This document shows, piece by piece, positions 10,199 to 19,806 of a DNA stretch of 64,000 bases. Each line of letters opens with the position of its first letter. Position 1 is the stretch's first letter. Position numbers and translations under genes: made by a program. The notes beneath the pieces are model-generated. The model saw only the letters and a program-made list of their open reading frames with translations, had not been told where the DNA came from and did no database searches. Source of the DNA: Paramoeba atlantica (taxonomy: Eukaryota; Discosea); NCBI GenBank assembly GCA_977017575.1, contig CDRNVI010000012.1:496001-560000 (forward strand). Reading direction: 5' to 3'.

Positions 10199-11014
10199 TC
10201 TGGACTTAAATTATTAATACTTTTCAACTCACACGTACATTGGATTGTCCAAATTCACTCTTACATAAATTGTTTAAAGTGCTTTATGTATTATAAATCT
10301 CCGGCCAAAATAAGGCACCGTCCTCTAAAATCCAAATGCTTCGCTTGTTTTATCTAATTTTTGTAGCATTTTATAGATCTCAACACAAAGAGTTTGCGCG
10401 TTAAGAAACGGAACAAGAAATCTCAAATGCATACGTTTGAAACGTCGGAACATTGCATTTTTAAGCCCTTAAAAATAAAAAAAAACGCCCTCGTAAACGA
10501 AAAACTCTTCTCCCCTCTGAGAAATTCAACTTTAGGGTATTAGGGGAAATTTAACTTTAGGGGTATTATTGCGGGGGTTGTTTACCACCTCTTCCTCTCT
10601 CTTCTTTATGGTATCTTAAAAACCTGGGTCCCGGGATTTGAGCCCAGGTAGTCCGAGCCCAGGTAAGACATGCAGTTCAGAATCTGGTGGTTACTTTTTC
10701 ACAACATGCGAGCCTGAGCCATACGTTGTTAGTGGGAAACAATTTGCGAAGGGGTGGGCATGGCGAGGGCCCGCATGAGTAGTTCCTACGTAGAAGAGTA
10801 TCCGAAACGAAAATATAGACCACAGTAATAACCCTAGGAACGCAACACGCGTGAAGTCCATTCTAAAAAAGAAAGAACAGACACGAGAATCTAAGTACTA
10901 TCATAGTACTTTGGCACATAGTCTATGTGCAACCACGAAGATGATAAACTGTTGTGGACACCGCGTCGTACGCTGGGACACGTCCACCGCCGTACACAGA
11001 AACCAACTACAGAA
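10199..11014. other. Intergenic, nothing firm
   Basis: AT-rich. Near 10530-10575 there is an imperfect direct repeat of TTTAACTTTAGGG type, and near 10625-10665 GAGCCCAGGTA occurs twice. No gene or RNA is recognised. Confidence 0.4.
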
Positions 11015-11022
11015 GAAATCAC

Positions 11023-11590
11023 GGTGAAAGTGAAGCATTATTGCGCCAAAAAAAAATTCTAATATTGGTTTAAAACAAATACATGTATGTATTCTTTTGG
11101 AGTGTGCCAGATTATTACAAACACAACCTGTTTTATCACTATGAACTGCGCACAACACAATTAATTAAGTTGTCTGCTGGAAGCCGAACCGTAGCGCGCA
11201 CTGATTGCTGGCGAGCGAGTCGCTCGCTGGGAAACGACTTGCGGCATGAGACAGTTTATCATCGACCTTCTTTGGTGCACACCAACACTGTTGAACGCAT
11301 GAATGAGATGCTCAAGAAAGCAGTACAATCCCGTCGGAATGGGACCCTTGGGTGCCTTGATGAAGAAAGAAAAGATCGACCGAAGTTCAGCGGAGAACTT
11401 GTCAATGATCTGAAGATCGGAAATAGCGCGGGAAACCCTTTAAGAAGGTGTGAGAAGATCTCTAATTAATATGCAGTCACAGCTTTTTAGAAGTGAAATC
11501 AAAAGAAATAAGTAGTAGCGGTCCATAAACCTAAAAAAATGTCTTCATTTATTTTTTTCAAAAAAGGCGCAATAATGCTTCACTTTGGCC
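11023..11590 (+). mobile_element. Merlin (ISXO2-like) element, internally shortened, with target duplication
   Basis: Ends are inverted repeats of about 25 bp (left GGTGAAAGTGAAGCATTATT, right GGCCAAAGTGAAGCATTATT read inward), flanked by a perfect 8-bp target duplication GAAATCAC at 11015-11022 and 11591-11598. GG-starting ends and an 8-bp duplication are the Merlin signature. Inside, a frame near 11240-11350 encodes YHRPSLVHTNTVERMNEMLK, matching the C-terminal HTNT.E...K part of ISXO2-like transposases. The catalytic N-terminal part is missing, so it cannot move on its own. The intact duplication suggests fairly recent arrival. Confidence 0.85.
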
Positions 11591-11823
11591 GAAATCACTT
11601 ATCCTACACATGCGAAACGAATGAAACCAATGGATATTGAAAAAGCAAGATTTTTAATGAAATCGTGGACTTCACGGGCACTTCCGTGAGTTTTAGCGAT
11701 ACCTTGATGATTTGTCAGGGATGTGCTTACGTGTCAGACCCTGAATCATCGAAAGGTCAATCTCATCATCGAAGGTGATTTTATGTGCTTCTCAGCCGAA
11801 AAAAGTACACAATATATTTTTTG

Positions 11824-11978
11824 AACCCAACTGTGAGCGTAGCCCACGTTTGCGAGTAAGGCCCCCATTTTCGAGCAAAGCCCAACTGTGAGCGCAGCCT
11901 TGGGACAGAATTATATTTTTTCGCGCCCCCGCGAGCTCTGAGAACCTATGCCTGCCACTTCTGCAGGATTGTGTATTT
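11824..11978 (+). repeat. Dispersed repeat V, copy 2
   Basis: Direct-orientation partner of 7601-7746, with the same iterated GAGCGTAGCCC/GAGTAAGGCCC units followed by GGGACAGAATTATATTTTTT and ending GCAGGATTGTGTATTT. The inner GC-rich segment is shorter and differs. Confidence 0.6.
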
Positions 11979-12159
11979 AATCTGCGACATAAGATGTGCT
12001 AACTGAGTGTATCGGTGTTGTTTTTGAGATCTACGATATTTGTGGCCTGCAAGGAGGAGAGTTGTATTTTTCGGATCGGTGATACTAGCAAGGTACAAAT
12101 GCCATGTAAGCGCTTCTACCCTTCTTCTCATTGTTTTTAGTTTCATGAATTACGAAGAG

Positions 12160-12925
12160 GATGGTGCGCGCGAAAAACAGGCTCTTTTAAAGAGCCTTTA
12201 TTTTCTTGTGGACAGTGAAGTGCTGCGAAGTCGTGAAGCTAACACACCGTCCGAAGATGAAGATACGCCACCTCCCAGTAGGAGGCTCCTACATAGTTAC
12301 GAACTCCTGGTTCGTGGGCGGACAGAATTTTTAGTCCGCTGGTCGGTGCTGATGCCACGACACGCGCGTTGCTTTCAGTGGAACGTTTGTGCACGTGTTG
12401 CGCTGGGTTTACGTCTGTGCGTGGGTGGCAATCTTACGATTCCATCCTGGCGGACAGTGCGCAGAACAATGGATATCTCACCACGGCTTATTAGATCCCC
12501 CGTCTTGTGTTATTCATGGTCGTGAGATGATGCGCGACGTCCCTGGACGATCTGACATCCAGGTTTGCCGATTTCACGAATTCTCAACAAATCCCTGTCG
12601 ATTGAAGCGTGGGAAATACGAACCCTATGTTTCTTCTCGAATGAAACTTGACGCAGGGAAGTTGTTGCGAGTTTGGGCGGACATCGCGGACAATTTGGCT
12701 GCCGGTCAAACTGTTCGTAATCGTTGCATTCACCGGAAAGTGATGACGAGATTGTTGCAAGATTTGGGGAATGCAGCGCTTCACCAGGATGAAAATACCG
12801 TGTACACTTTCTCACGTCTCCAGATGGATGAAACTCTCCCAGGAAAACGAAAATACCAACGAGGAAGACTCACCCGAAAAACGTATGTGGTTTCTGAATG
12901 TCCTCGTTCACATTTCACGGTTTGA
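12160..12925 (+). pseudogene. Merlin (ISXO2-like) transposase relic, central part
   Basis: In the frame ending at 12925 a Cys-containing segment (QVCRFHEFSTNPCR) is followed by a helical stretch and then LQMDETLPGKRKYQRGRLTR. That matches the ISXO2/Merlin core pattern, which has an acidic Asp-Glu-(Ser/Thr) motif followed by K(R/K)KY.RGR. An upstream frame from 12147 overlaps in a different phase, so there is at least one frame change. The C-terminal HTNT part is absent here but present in the separate element at 11023-11590. Terminal repeats are not recognised. Confidence 0.65.
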
Positions 12926-13806
12926 GCTATTAGTTTAGGCCCCCTGAGCCATAAAATGCAGTGACCTGCATCCCAGGAGTCAACTTTGCTCATGACAATG
13001 CTCTTAGCACAAGAAATATCCGGGCATCCTGCGCAAACCGGAGTAAAATTTTCCTAAGTCATGCGGGAGGAGCGCTTGTAAGACAAAAATGAACATAATT
13101 ATGCTAAGAAACGATGTCTAACGCTTTTACGAGACAAAAAAAAATGGAAGTGTTAAAAAATTGGGCGAAAAGAATTATTTTTTGTGCAATATTGGGTTAA
13201 TTTCACCGTCTTTTCTACTATTTGCATTTTTTTGGATTTGTATTTTTTCCCTTCTTTATAAATCAGAATGAATCGTGTAAATTTGTACGAGCTCCAGCGT
13301 GAAACACATGCCGACATTATCACAGATGCAGGACACTATACCTGTCCCTGGGCAGCGATTCAGATGATGAAAACGAGTCGTCAGACAAAGCTGAAACAGC
13401 TGATGCTCTGCACATAGAAAAACACAGCCGATGCTCTGCACATATTCTGAAAATATATCCGAGAATGCATACACTGTATGATGAATCTGAAGCGAGCTGT
13501 AGTGAGAGTTCCTCTAGCAGTGCCGAAGACGATACTACCAATACAGCTGTCATTAACGTTCTAAAACGAAACTGGACATTTTAAAAGCCATTCTTGGGTC
13601 ATGCGCAAGTCTGCGAGAGCTCTCCAATGCGATGCTACTCTCGGGCCTACGGTATACACTAGATGTATCACTAGATACAAAGAATAGTTTGGTGCAGGGA
13701 GGTTAATCCACCTCATCAAACACGTTTTTGTTGCAAAAGAGAGTTCCTGTTTCATTACGAGCTCTTTTGTAAGTGACTTTATCTACAGTATCATGTTTTT
13801 GTGTTG
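12926..13806. other. Intergenic, transposon debris
   Basis: A plus-strand frame ending at 13584 is acidic and Ser-rich (GSDSDDENESSDKAE), the type seen at the N-terminus of many DNA-transposon proteins. At 13600-13640 a scrap (GCGAGAGCTCTCCAATGCG) matches the inner end of the T-family terminal repeat. No host gene seen. Confidence 0.45.
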
Positions 13807-15024
13807 TCATTTCTTGACAGTTTCTTTTGTCATTCCTTCTACTCTTCTCTGTAAAAACAAAAGCTTTCTTTTGTCATCTCCAGAAATCCATGATTTTTCC
13901 AGTAATTTCTGCATTTCTTCTTGTACCTTTGTCTGTTCCCGTTGGTGCTTTTCCTTTACATCTTCGGGGACATTTTCAAGCGAATGTTCATATTTGTTTA
14001 GTGCGGCACCATATTTACACCACTTTAAAAAGGCAGAAGTCACTGAATTGATATTTTCCTTGCATGCTATACGTGTCGGCGCCTCAGGAAACGTTGTCTG
14101 CACTTCACGTACAGAAGTTTCTTCCGGTTTAGCGAGCCGGTCCTTCCCTATTTCGCTATTTTCTGAGGTTGGCGTATTCGTTGTCAACGTGTTCTCCTGT
14201 AACGATAGTGTCTCTTGGTCGTGGGTTATTAGCGTATGTCGACGTAAATTCGAGAGGCTATCAAAGAAAGTATCGCACGTCGGGCATTTGAGAGGTAAAA
14301 TTTGCAACACTTCCGCTATCTGAGAAAGTCTCGGGTACACTTCGTTACCATCCACTTTCAATGATTTATCGTCCAAGCATTGAAAATACTTCTTATTGTA
14401 AATCAAACTCCACAAGTAAGATGCGGATTCTGGGACGTGTTCGAGCTCACTGCTCAGTATATGAAGCTGCGTCGAGCTCCCTTTCCCATGTACTGCAAGA
14501 AAACCTACCCTATATCCTACTCCCGACTTTGATGCGTACGATGACATAAACTCAGCCACTTCCTCTGCCGTCACAAATGATGCATCGTCACCTAGTTGTA
14601 GATCTTCCACTGACAAATTTTCTTTCTTGGCGTACAACTCCGCATAATTAAGAGTAGGATACCGTTCAAGGAGGGCTTGAGCAGCGGAAATCGCGCTGTA
14701 ACGGTCAATAAACCTGCTAACTTGTTGCCGTAAAGTTCTGTGGTAAGCACTTATACTCCGCACGGGCTTCTGGGGTAACACGACAACGTGAACGAAAGCC
14801 CACTTACAGGGATGCATGACAAAAACAGTCTCATCTGAAAACGCAATCACAGTCTCCGGAGTGATAGGCACTTGTAGTTGAGGAAATAGAGGCCCCACAT
14901 GCATGTGAATTGGTGTTCCTTTTTCGTTCAATAGAGAAACTTGCTGCGTGTCTTCGTCAGTGAATTGTAGTGTGTCATCTACCTCCGTGGCCTGCGTATC
15001 TCGGGATCGCTTTGTACCAGTCAT
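13807..15024 (-). CDS. APTX: Aprataxin-like HIT / C2H2 protein with altered active site
   Basis: 405 aa, ATG at 15024. Residues about 65-215 follow the aprataxin HIT domain: HVVVLPQKPVRSI (79-91) matches the HLLVLP strand and GVGYRVGFLAVHG (168-180) the strand before the active site. Residues 247-268 form the C-terminal C2H2 finger (C247, C250, H263, H268) after LPLKC, just as in aprataxin. Aprataxin removes AMP from 5' ends left by abortive DNA ligation. The His-x-His-x-His triad aligns with S184-T185-Q186-L187-H188, so the nucleophile position is Gln and only the last His remains. A ~135-residue Ser/Thr-rich and then charged helical tail is extra. The fold assignment is strong; AMP-hydrolase activity is doubtful. 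Confidence 0.8.
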   Translation of the reverse strand: MTGTKRSRDTQATEVDDTLQFTDEDTQQVSLLNEKGTPIHMHVGPLFPQLQVPITPETVIAFSDETVFVMHPCKWAFVHVVVLPQKPVRSISAYHRTLRQQVSRFIDRYSAISAAQALLERYPTLNYAELYAKKENLSVEDLQLGDDASFVTAEEVAEFMSSYASKSGVGYRVGFLAVHGKGSSTQLHILSSELEHVPESASYLWSLIYNKKYFQCLDDKSLKVDGNEVYPRLSQIAEVLQILPLKCPTCDTFFDSLSNLRRHTLITHDQETLSLQENTLTTNTPTSENSEIGKDRLAKPEETSVREVQTTFPEAPTRIACKENINSVTSAFLKWCKYGAALNKYEHSLENVPEDVKEKHQREQTKVQEEMQKLLEKSWISGDDKRKLLFLQRRVEGMTKETVKK

Positions 15025-15313
15025 AATGAGTAGTTCAATTACGGAAGTTCAATTATGGAGCGATCCCCAAGATCTACCTTATGGCAATTTTTTATAGTAC
15101 TTGTACAGAGTCTTTGGACAAGGTGAGAGCCTACCTCATGATTTCTAAAACCAATTTTAAAACTAAAATTTCAAGAATTCGTAAGTTTTATGCAACGTTA
15201 TTCCGATATAATGTAAGCTTCTTACAAAAAGAATTCCGAACACTTGAAATTTACTGAAAAATTATTTCCTCCAATTTCACAAGTTATTACCTCCCCAAAC
15301 CAAACCTACCCCC

Positions 15314-16252
15314 CTACACCACCTCTTCCGTCGACACCATCCTATTCCCCTTCTCCTCACTCTTTGAAGACCACGGCGGGTTCTGTACCGCCATCTTTCC
15401 ATACCCCGGATCATTCTCAATACGATACGGTAGTGCACTAAACGGCACCGTCTGATAACTCACTCCGGCCTCCTCCATCACCACACTCCGCACCACCCCC
15501 CCACTCGACCCATCCCTTGCAATGGCATGGGCGACCGCGTGGTGGGCGAACCCTACTGCCTGTTCCTTTGTCATCCCTTTCTTATAATGTTCACCGACCC
15601 AGGCATACAAGTAACTCGACCCGCTCCCCCCAAGCGCGTAGTCCTGGGCAATCAGCGACCCCCCGAGGGGAATCGTGTAGACCTGACCGCCATTGACCCG
15701 GTCGTACCCACACACGAGTATCCCGGCCATAATACGAGATCGGTGACGGTAACATAAAAGTTGAGTCACCCGAGCCGCCGTTTTAACTAAGGTGCAATAC
15801 TCATATTTTCTATTCTTGTTATCCGTTTCTTTTTTATGTTCATTGCTGTTCTTTTCTTTATTTTCAATATTTTCATGACTTTCTATTTTTTCACCCTCCA
15901 CTCTCCCCCCGTTTCGTTCCTTCATTTCTTTTTCTTTTAAGTAGTGTGCCACGGCATGGGCGATGGCTTGGGTGTCGGCAGCGGAGCCGGAACGACCACA
16001 GTAGATGGACTCGGATAGTTTTGTGCATTTATTCGACACACGGTTCACGACGTAGGACCCCGAGGAGGTGCGGGAGTCCGCGGCCAGGACCGCACCCCCG
16101 GGGTAGGCCACCGCCAGCAGGGTGGTCCCCATGGACACGGGATGGCCGCAGGGATGGGGGGAGGGGAGAGAGGAAGGGGAAGAGATGTCGGAAGAGTACT
16201 CGCGGAGGTAGTGGGGGTCCATACGGAGGAGGCTGGGGTCGTGGGTGAGCAT
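15314..16252 (-). CDS. PSMB6: 20S proteasome subunit beta-1 (caspase-like)
   Basis: 312 aa, ATG at 16252. A 42-residue propeptide ends MG before Thr43, the mature N-terminal nucleophile (T1). D59, K75 and R61 fall at mature positions D17, K33 and R19. R87 is mature Arg45, the S1-pocket residue typical of the caspase-like beta-1 subunit. RSGSAADTQ, GSGSSY and RDGSSGG complete the active-site framework. An insertion of about 45 residues, very rich in Lys, Glu and Asn, lies between AVAHYL and TAARVTQLLC; it is encoded by AT-rich DNA unlike the GC-rich rest. The tail beyond ~285 is also longer than usual. A pyrimidine tract ending in TAG lies 45 bp before the ATG. Confidence 0.95.
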   Translation of the reverse strand: MLTHDPSLLRMDPHYLREYSSDISSPSSLPSPHPCGHPVSMGTTLLAVAYPGGAVLAADSRTSSGSYVVNRVSNKCTKLSESIYCGRSGSAADTQAIAHAVAHYLKEKEMKERNGGRVEGEKIESHENIENKEKNSNEHKKETDNKNRKYEYCTLVKTAARVTQLLCYRHRSRIMAGILVCGYDRVNGGQVYTIPLGGSLIAQDYALGGSGSSYLYAWVGEHYKKGMTKEQAVGFAHHAVAHAIARDGSSGGVVRSVVMEEAGVSYQTVPFSALPYRIENDPGYGKMAVQNPPWSSKSEEKGNRMVSTEEVV

Positions 16253-16297
16253 GGGGAAGGTCGGGGAGGTAAAAATTTGCGAACTGGGTAGGGTAAA

Positions 16298-16330
16298 CTA
16301 GGAAGAAGAGGGATATAGAGAGATAGTCGT
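16298..16330 (-). promoter_or_regulatory. Predicted splice acceptor (pyrimidine tract + AG) before PSMB6
   Basis: The minus strand reads CTATATCCCTCTTCTTCCTAG, ending 46 bp before the ATG, with a second CCCAG 14 bp nearer. With no upstream exon visible this looks like a trans-splice acceptor. Confidence 0.45.
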
Positions 16331-16621
16331 GAAAATGTGTGACAAAACGTCAAAACGAGACCTGAAATTGAAGGAAGTATAAAAATTGAGTGACGCGCAT
16401 GCAGAGCTGTACTGATCACTTATGGTTTTGATTGCCTATTAGATCACACCATGAAATGTCTCTCTCATAATTATGATTAACAGTTACTTTATGTCACAGT
16501 ATATCAACTTCAAAACCAATCGACTACGTATCAATTCACTATTATCAAGAAATCTTATCCCACCTGTAAACTTAACCATTCCTCCTCTGCACCCCAAAAT
16601 CCTCATTCTATTTTCCCTTTC

Positions 16622-18091
16622 CTATTTTTTCCGAATCACAAACAGCAATGCGCCTGCAATCACTGCCCCCAACACCCCATACAGGCACAGCTCCACGGTA
16701 TCCGCGGAGATCCCCCAAATCGTGTCCTCCGCCTCCTCCTCCCTCTTATCCTCCCCCTCCTTCTCCTGTGGCGGTTTGTTCACCACGGAGGCGGGATCAA
16801 AGTAGGGGTTGATGTAAACCACGGGGCGACCGCCCGGGGTCACCGGGTTCCCAGGACCCACCCCGGAGGAATAGGGCCCATTGGGGGGGAAATACGGGTG
16901 CATCCCTGTTGGGTGGTTCCAATGCGTATGGGGATACCCTCCACTCCCCTCATTTAGACCATACCCCCCGGAAGGGGCATTTCCTACAACGGGGGGAGGC
17001 CCCCGGGGGTGTAGGCCCACAACGTTTTGTGGTGCAGCACGACTCGAGGGGGCTACGCCAGATTGTGTGGCTCCCCCACCCCCGGTAGTACTCGGGGGAT
17101 TGGCTTTTTGTTGTTTCATCCACTCCGGCTCCCCCTCAATGTGAAGATTGTGACACTGGGGTCCAAACTCACACACCCCGACGCGGAAATACACACATAC
17201 CGCGGGGGTATCTTGTGCCGTTTTCGCCTTATTTTGATTGGTCTCTACTTTCTTTTTCAGCTCTGCCATGGTTTCCTCTGAAATCCCACAATTCTTCGCC
17301 CGCACCTCCACGAGCTGTGGTTTCCGCTCCACGAGCGCACAGAGGCTCTTTCCCACCTCCTCCCCGAGTGCATTGTCACACAAATCCAGACTCGCAACCC
17401 TGGGATGGTCCCCGAGGGCTCGAATCAGTGCGCTCCACCCAATTTCACTCCCCGCTGTGTTTTGAATCGTCACGACACGAATGGATTGGTTGCGGGTTAA
17501 CACGTGACTGATCGCGAGCAACTCCTCATCGGTGATTTTATATTCGTCAGGGTTAGGTTTCGTTTGGGGTTGTCGTGGTGTGGGGGATACGGTTTCCTTT
17601 GCCGTTTCTTCGTGGGTCATCACCTCTTCCTCGTTTGTCACCACCATCTCCTCCTCCTCCTTCTTTACCTTCCCGTCAAACAACCGCACGGCACTAATCG
17701 CGTCGTGATGGATCTCACTGAGTAGCGTTCGTAGATTACTCTCGCGGTCGTTTAACCCATAACTCGAGTGGTAGCACGGGACACCGAGGTGGGAGGCGGC
17801 ACGGCCCGCGGCGTGTCGCGCGTTGGTGAAACGGCGCGGCGGTCGCAGCGGCTCCGAGAGGTACTGCGGGGAGATGCGAGCCCCGTCGGAGAGGGCGCGG
17901 GCGGCGGGGGAGGGGGAGGGGGGAGGGGGGGTGGCGGGAGAACTACTCGTACTGGAACCTGGGGTAGGAAGAAGAGGGGTCGTGGAACCGGGGATGGGGT
18001 CGTGGAGAGGCACTTGACGCATGCCGACACGACGGGAACGACGACGGGTGCGGTCGGTGACGCCTTTGGTGGTGTCGGAATCGGGGTCCAT
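16622..18091 (-). CDS. LRR + CCCH zinc finger + C-terminal membrane anchor protein
   Basis: 489 aa, ATG at 18091. The N-terminal 95 residues are Pro/Ser/Arg-rich. Residues about 186-285 form leucine-rich repeats of the tropomodulin/RNase-inhibitor type (ITDEELLAISHVLTRNQSIR, then VASLDLCDNALGEEVGKSL). A single CCCH finger follows (C299, C307, C313, H317; spacing 7-5-3), the type that binds RNA. A Gly/Pro/Tyr-rich linker leads to one hydrophobic helix at ~465-486 ending in RKK. The last feature fits a tail-anchored protein facing the cytosol. The combination suggests RNA binding at an organelle or ER surface (inference). I do not know a described family with this exact layout. Confidence 0.75.
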   Translation of the reverse strand: MDPDSDTTKGVTDRTRRRSRRVGMRQVPLHDPIPGSTTPLLPTPGSSTSSSPATPPPPSPSPAARALSDGARISPQYLSEPLRPPRRFTNARHAAGRAASHLGVPCYHSSYGLNDRESNLRTLLSEIHHDAISAVRLFDGKVKKEEEEMVVTNEEEVMTHEETAKETVSPTPRQPQTKPNPDEYKITDEELLAISHVLTRNQSIRVVTIQNTAGSEIGWSALIRALGDHPRVASLDLCDNALGEEVGKSLCALVERKPQLVEVRAKNCGISEETMAELKKKVETNQNKAKTAQDTPAVCVYFRVGVCEFGPQCHNLHIEGEPEWMKQQKANPPSTTGGGGATQSGVAPSSRAAPQNVVGLHPRGPPPVVGNAPSGGYGLNEGSGGYPHTHWNHPTGMHPYFPPNGPYSSGVGPGNPVTPGGRPVVYINPYFDPASVVNKPPQEKEGEDKREEEAEDTIWGISADTVELCLYGVLGAVIAGALLFVIRKK

Positions 18092-18102
18092 GGAGGAGTG
18101 GG

Positions 18103-18150
18103 CTGGCAGAGGGTAAGAATAGAGAAAGGGAAAGTGGAAAAAAAGGAGAA
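18103..18150 (-). promoter_or_regulatory. Predicted splice acceptor before the LRR/CCCH gene
   Basis: On the minus strand about 40 nt of nearly pure pyrimidine end in CTGCCAG, 11 nt before the ATG at 18091. It is the clearest acceptor-like site in the window. Confidence 0.5.
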
Positions 18151-18533
18151 TGTTAAGGAAAAATTAAGGCGTAGAAATGCATGGGTAGTGCGGGTCTGAG
18201 AAGGGTGCTTTCAGGGGTGCGGGCTGAATTTAGAAAACTAAAGCAGGTTTAAATGTCGGATGAAGAAATTTTTTATTGGGGTCGCGTTTTTCAGCTTTCC
18301 TCTGATTTGTCTTTTATTTTTTAACTTTTTCAATAAAGTTGCCAAATACATGTACATGCCTTGGAGTGTGGGATCGTCAAAAATGTTCTTTGTGTACACG
18401 TTACATGTACCTGCGTACATCTTTACATTCTCTGATCATTTTTTAAATGTCATTCGCAATGTTCACCTATACACACCTGGTTCCTATCGTACCCCATACC
18501 CTCCTATTCTCAATAGACATACTGAACATGAAA

Positions 18534-19544
18534 CTACTCCACCACCTTCTTCTTGTAACAAGAGCGCATCTCCTCCACAAGCTTCGCGTGGTCCACATTC
18601 TTGGTAAGCTGCGCGGCACGGGCGTAGATATCAAAAATCCGCTCATCCCCATTGTACTCATGCACGACCCGGGACCACGCCTCGAGGGTATCCAAACTCT
18701 TACACTTGCGAATTTCCTCCGAGGAAATCGCCCGGGAGGGGTCAACATCATCCCGGAGCTGGGCGCACTCTTTTTCGAGCTCCGGGGTCCAGTTCGAGGC
18801 CTTCGCCTCCTCGGCGTGGTCCCTCTCCACCTGGTCCACCACCTCCAACATCTCCTTCCGCGCCTCCGCGTCATTCGCCGCGACCGTCTGGAAATCATCA
18901 TAGTACACAATATGGTACTTCTCCGGGAGCCATGCCATCAGCCGCTCACTGATCTCATTCCGGTCATACGGGTGCAGCTCCGTGTTCAAATTCCACCGCG
19001 TCTTCTCCCGCAACGACGACGGCGAGCCCCCGGGGAGGATATCCAGCCGGTTATCCTCCGCGACCTCATTCGCCCGGATACACTTCACGTACTTCATCTC
19101 GGCCTGGACGTGCTCCTCATCCGCGATGCGGGCCAGCATGCTGTCCTCGACCTCGGGGCCGCGCGCGGCGTACCTCCCCTCGCGGAGGAGCGCCTGGGAG
19201 CGGGCCACGACGTTGGCCTGCTTCTCCAGCCGCAGCCGCGTCTCGTTGCCGAACTCCTTGCGGTTGAGGCCGGGGTTCATGCGGTCCGCGTCGAAGAGGA
19301 GGCACTCGTAGGTGGAGAGGAAGGTGAGGGGGGGGAACCAGGTGAGGATGTCGCGGACCTCCTCGGGGGGGCGGTGGACGGGTTTGAGGTGGGCGGGCCT
19401 CTCCCCGGTCCAGCGGAACGCGCTGAGGTCGCACTCCATGAGGTGGCCGTACCACCGGTCCGGGTCCCCGGCACGGCCTTGGGCGAGCAGGGAGGGGGTG
19501 GGGCGGAGCAGGGAGGAGAGGGTGCGGCGGAGGAGGGAGGGCAT
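18534..19544 (-). CDS. Unrecognised, probably mitochondrial protein, 336 aa
   Basis: ATG at 19544. The N-terminus MPSLLRRTLSSLLRPTPSLL is basic, Ser/Leu-rich and amphipathic, like a mitochondrial presequence. The rest is soluble, rich in Glu, Arg, Ala and Trp, mostly helical, without a membrane span or catalytic motif I recognise. The DNA is very GC-rich and a 382-codon antisense frame exists on the plus strand. The minus frame is preferred because it starts with a targeting signal, has normal composition, follows the common gene direction and has a pyrimidine-rich leader. It could be a lineage-specific subunit of a mitochondrial complex, but that is only a guess. Confidence 0.7.
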   Translation of the reverse strand: MPSLLRRTLSSLLRPTPSLLAQGRAGDPDRWYGHLMECDLSAFRWTGERPAHLKPVHRPPEEVRDILTWFPPLTFLSTYECLLFDADRMNPGLNRKEFGNETRLRLEKQANVVARSQALLREGRYAARGPEVEDSMLARIADEEHVQAEMKYVKCIRANEVAEDNRLDILPGGSPSSLREKTRWNLNTELHPYDRNEISERLMAWLPEKYHIVYYDDFQTVAANDAEARKEMLEVVDQVERDHAEEAKASNWTPELEKECAQLRDDVDPSRAISSEEIRKCKSLDTLEAWSRVVHEYNGDERIFDIYARAAQLTKNVDHAKLVEEMRSCYKKKVVE

Positions 19545-19806
19545 GGAGGGGGGAGGGGAGGGGGTGGATTTGGGGTGGGAAGAGGGGGTAGATAAAAGAG
19601 TAAAGAGAACTTGGAGGATAAAATATGGTTTGGAAAGTGTGGGTTACGAAAAAGAATAAATGTCGTGTATAAAGTGAGTTTGTTTGATTCTAAAAAGTTT
19701 TTTTTTTTGATACTAAACATTTTTTTAAATAGAGAGCTCTTTGTCACGCTTTCGTTACATTCTTGCTTTATGAGGGGAAATTTCACGGACCTTCCCTTTT
19801 CTCCCT

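Noticed and set aside
10620-10690. tRNA-like segment with GAGCCCAGGTA repeats
   Set aside because: No acceptor stem, anticodon arm or T-loop consensus could be drawn.
18447-19595. 382-codon plus-strand frame over the 336-aa gene
   Set aside because: It is the antisense of a GC-rich coding region: Leu/Gly/Arg-rich, no start context, opposite to all host genes. The minus frame has a targeting presequence.
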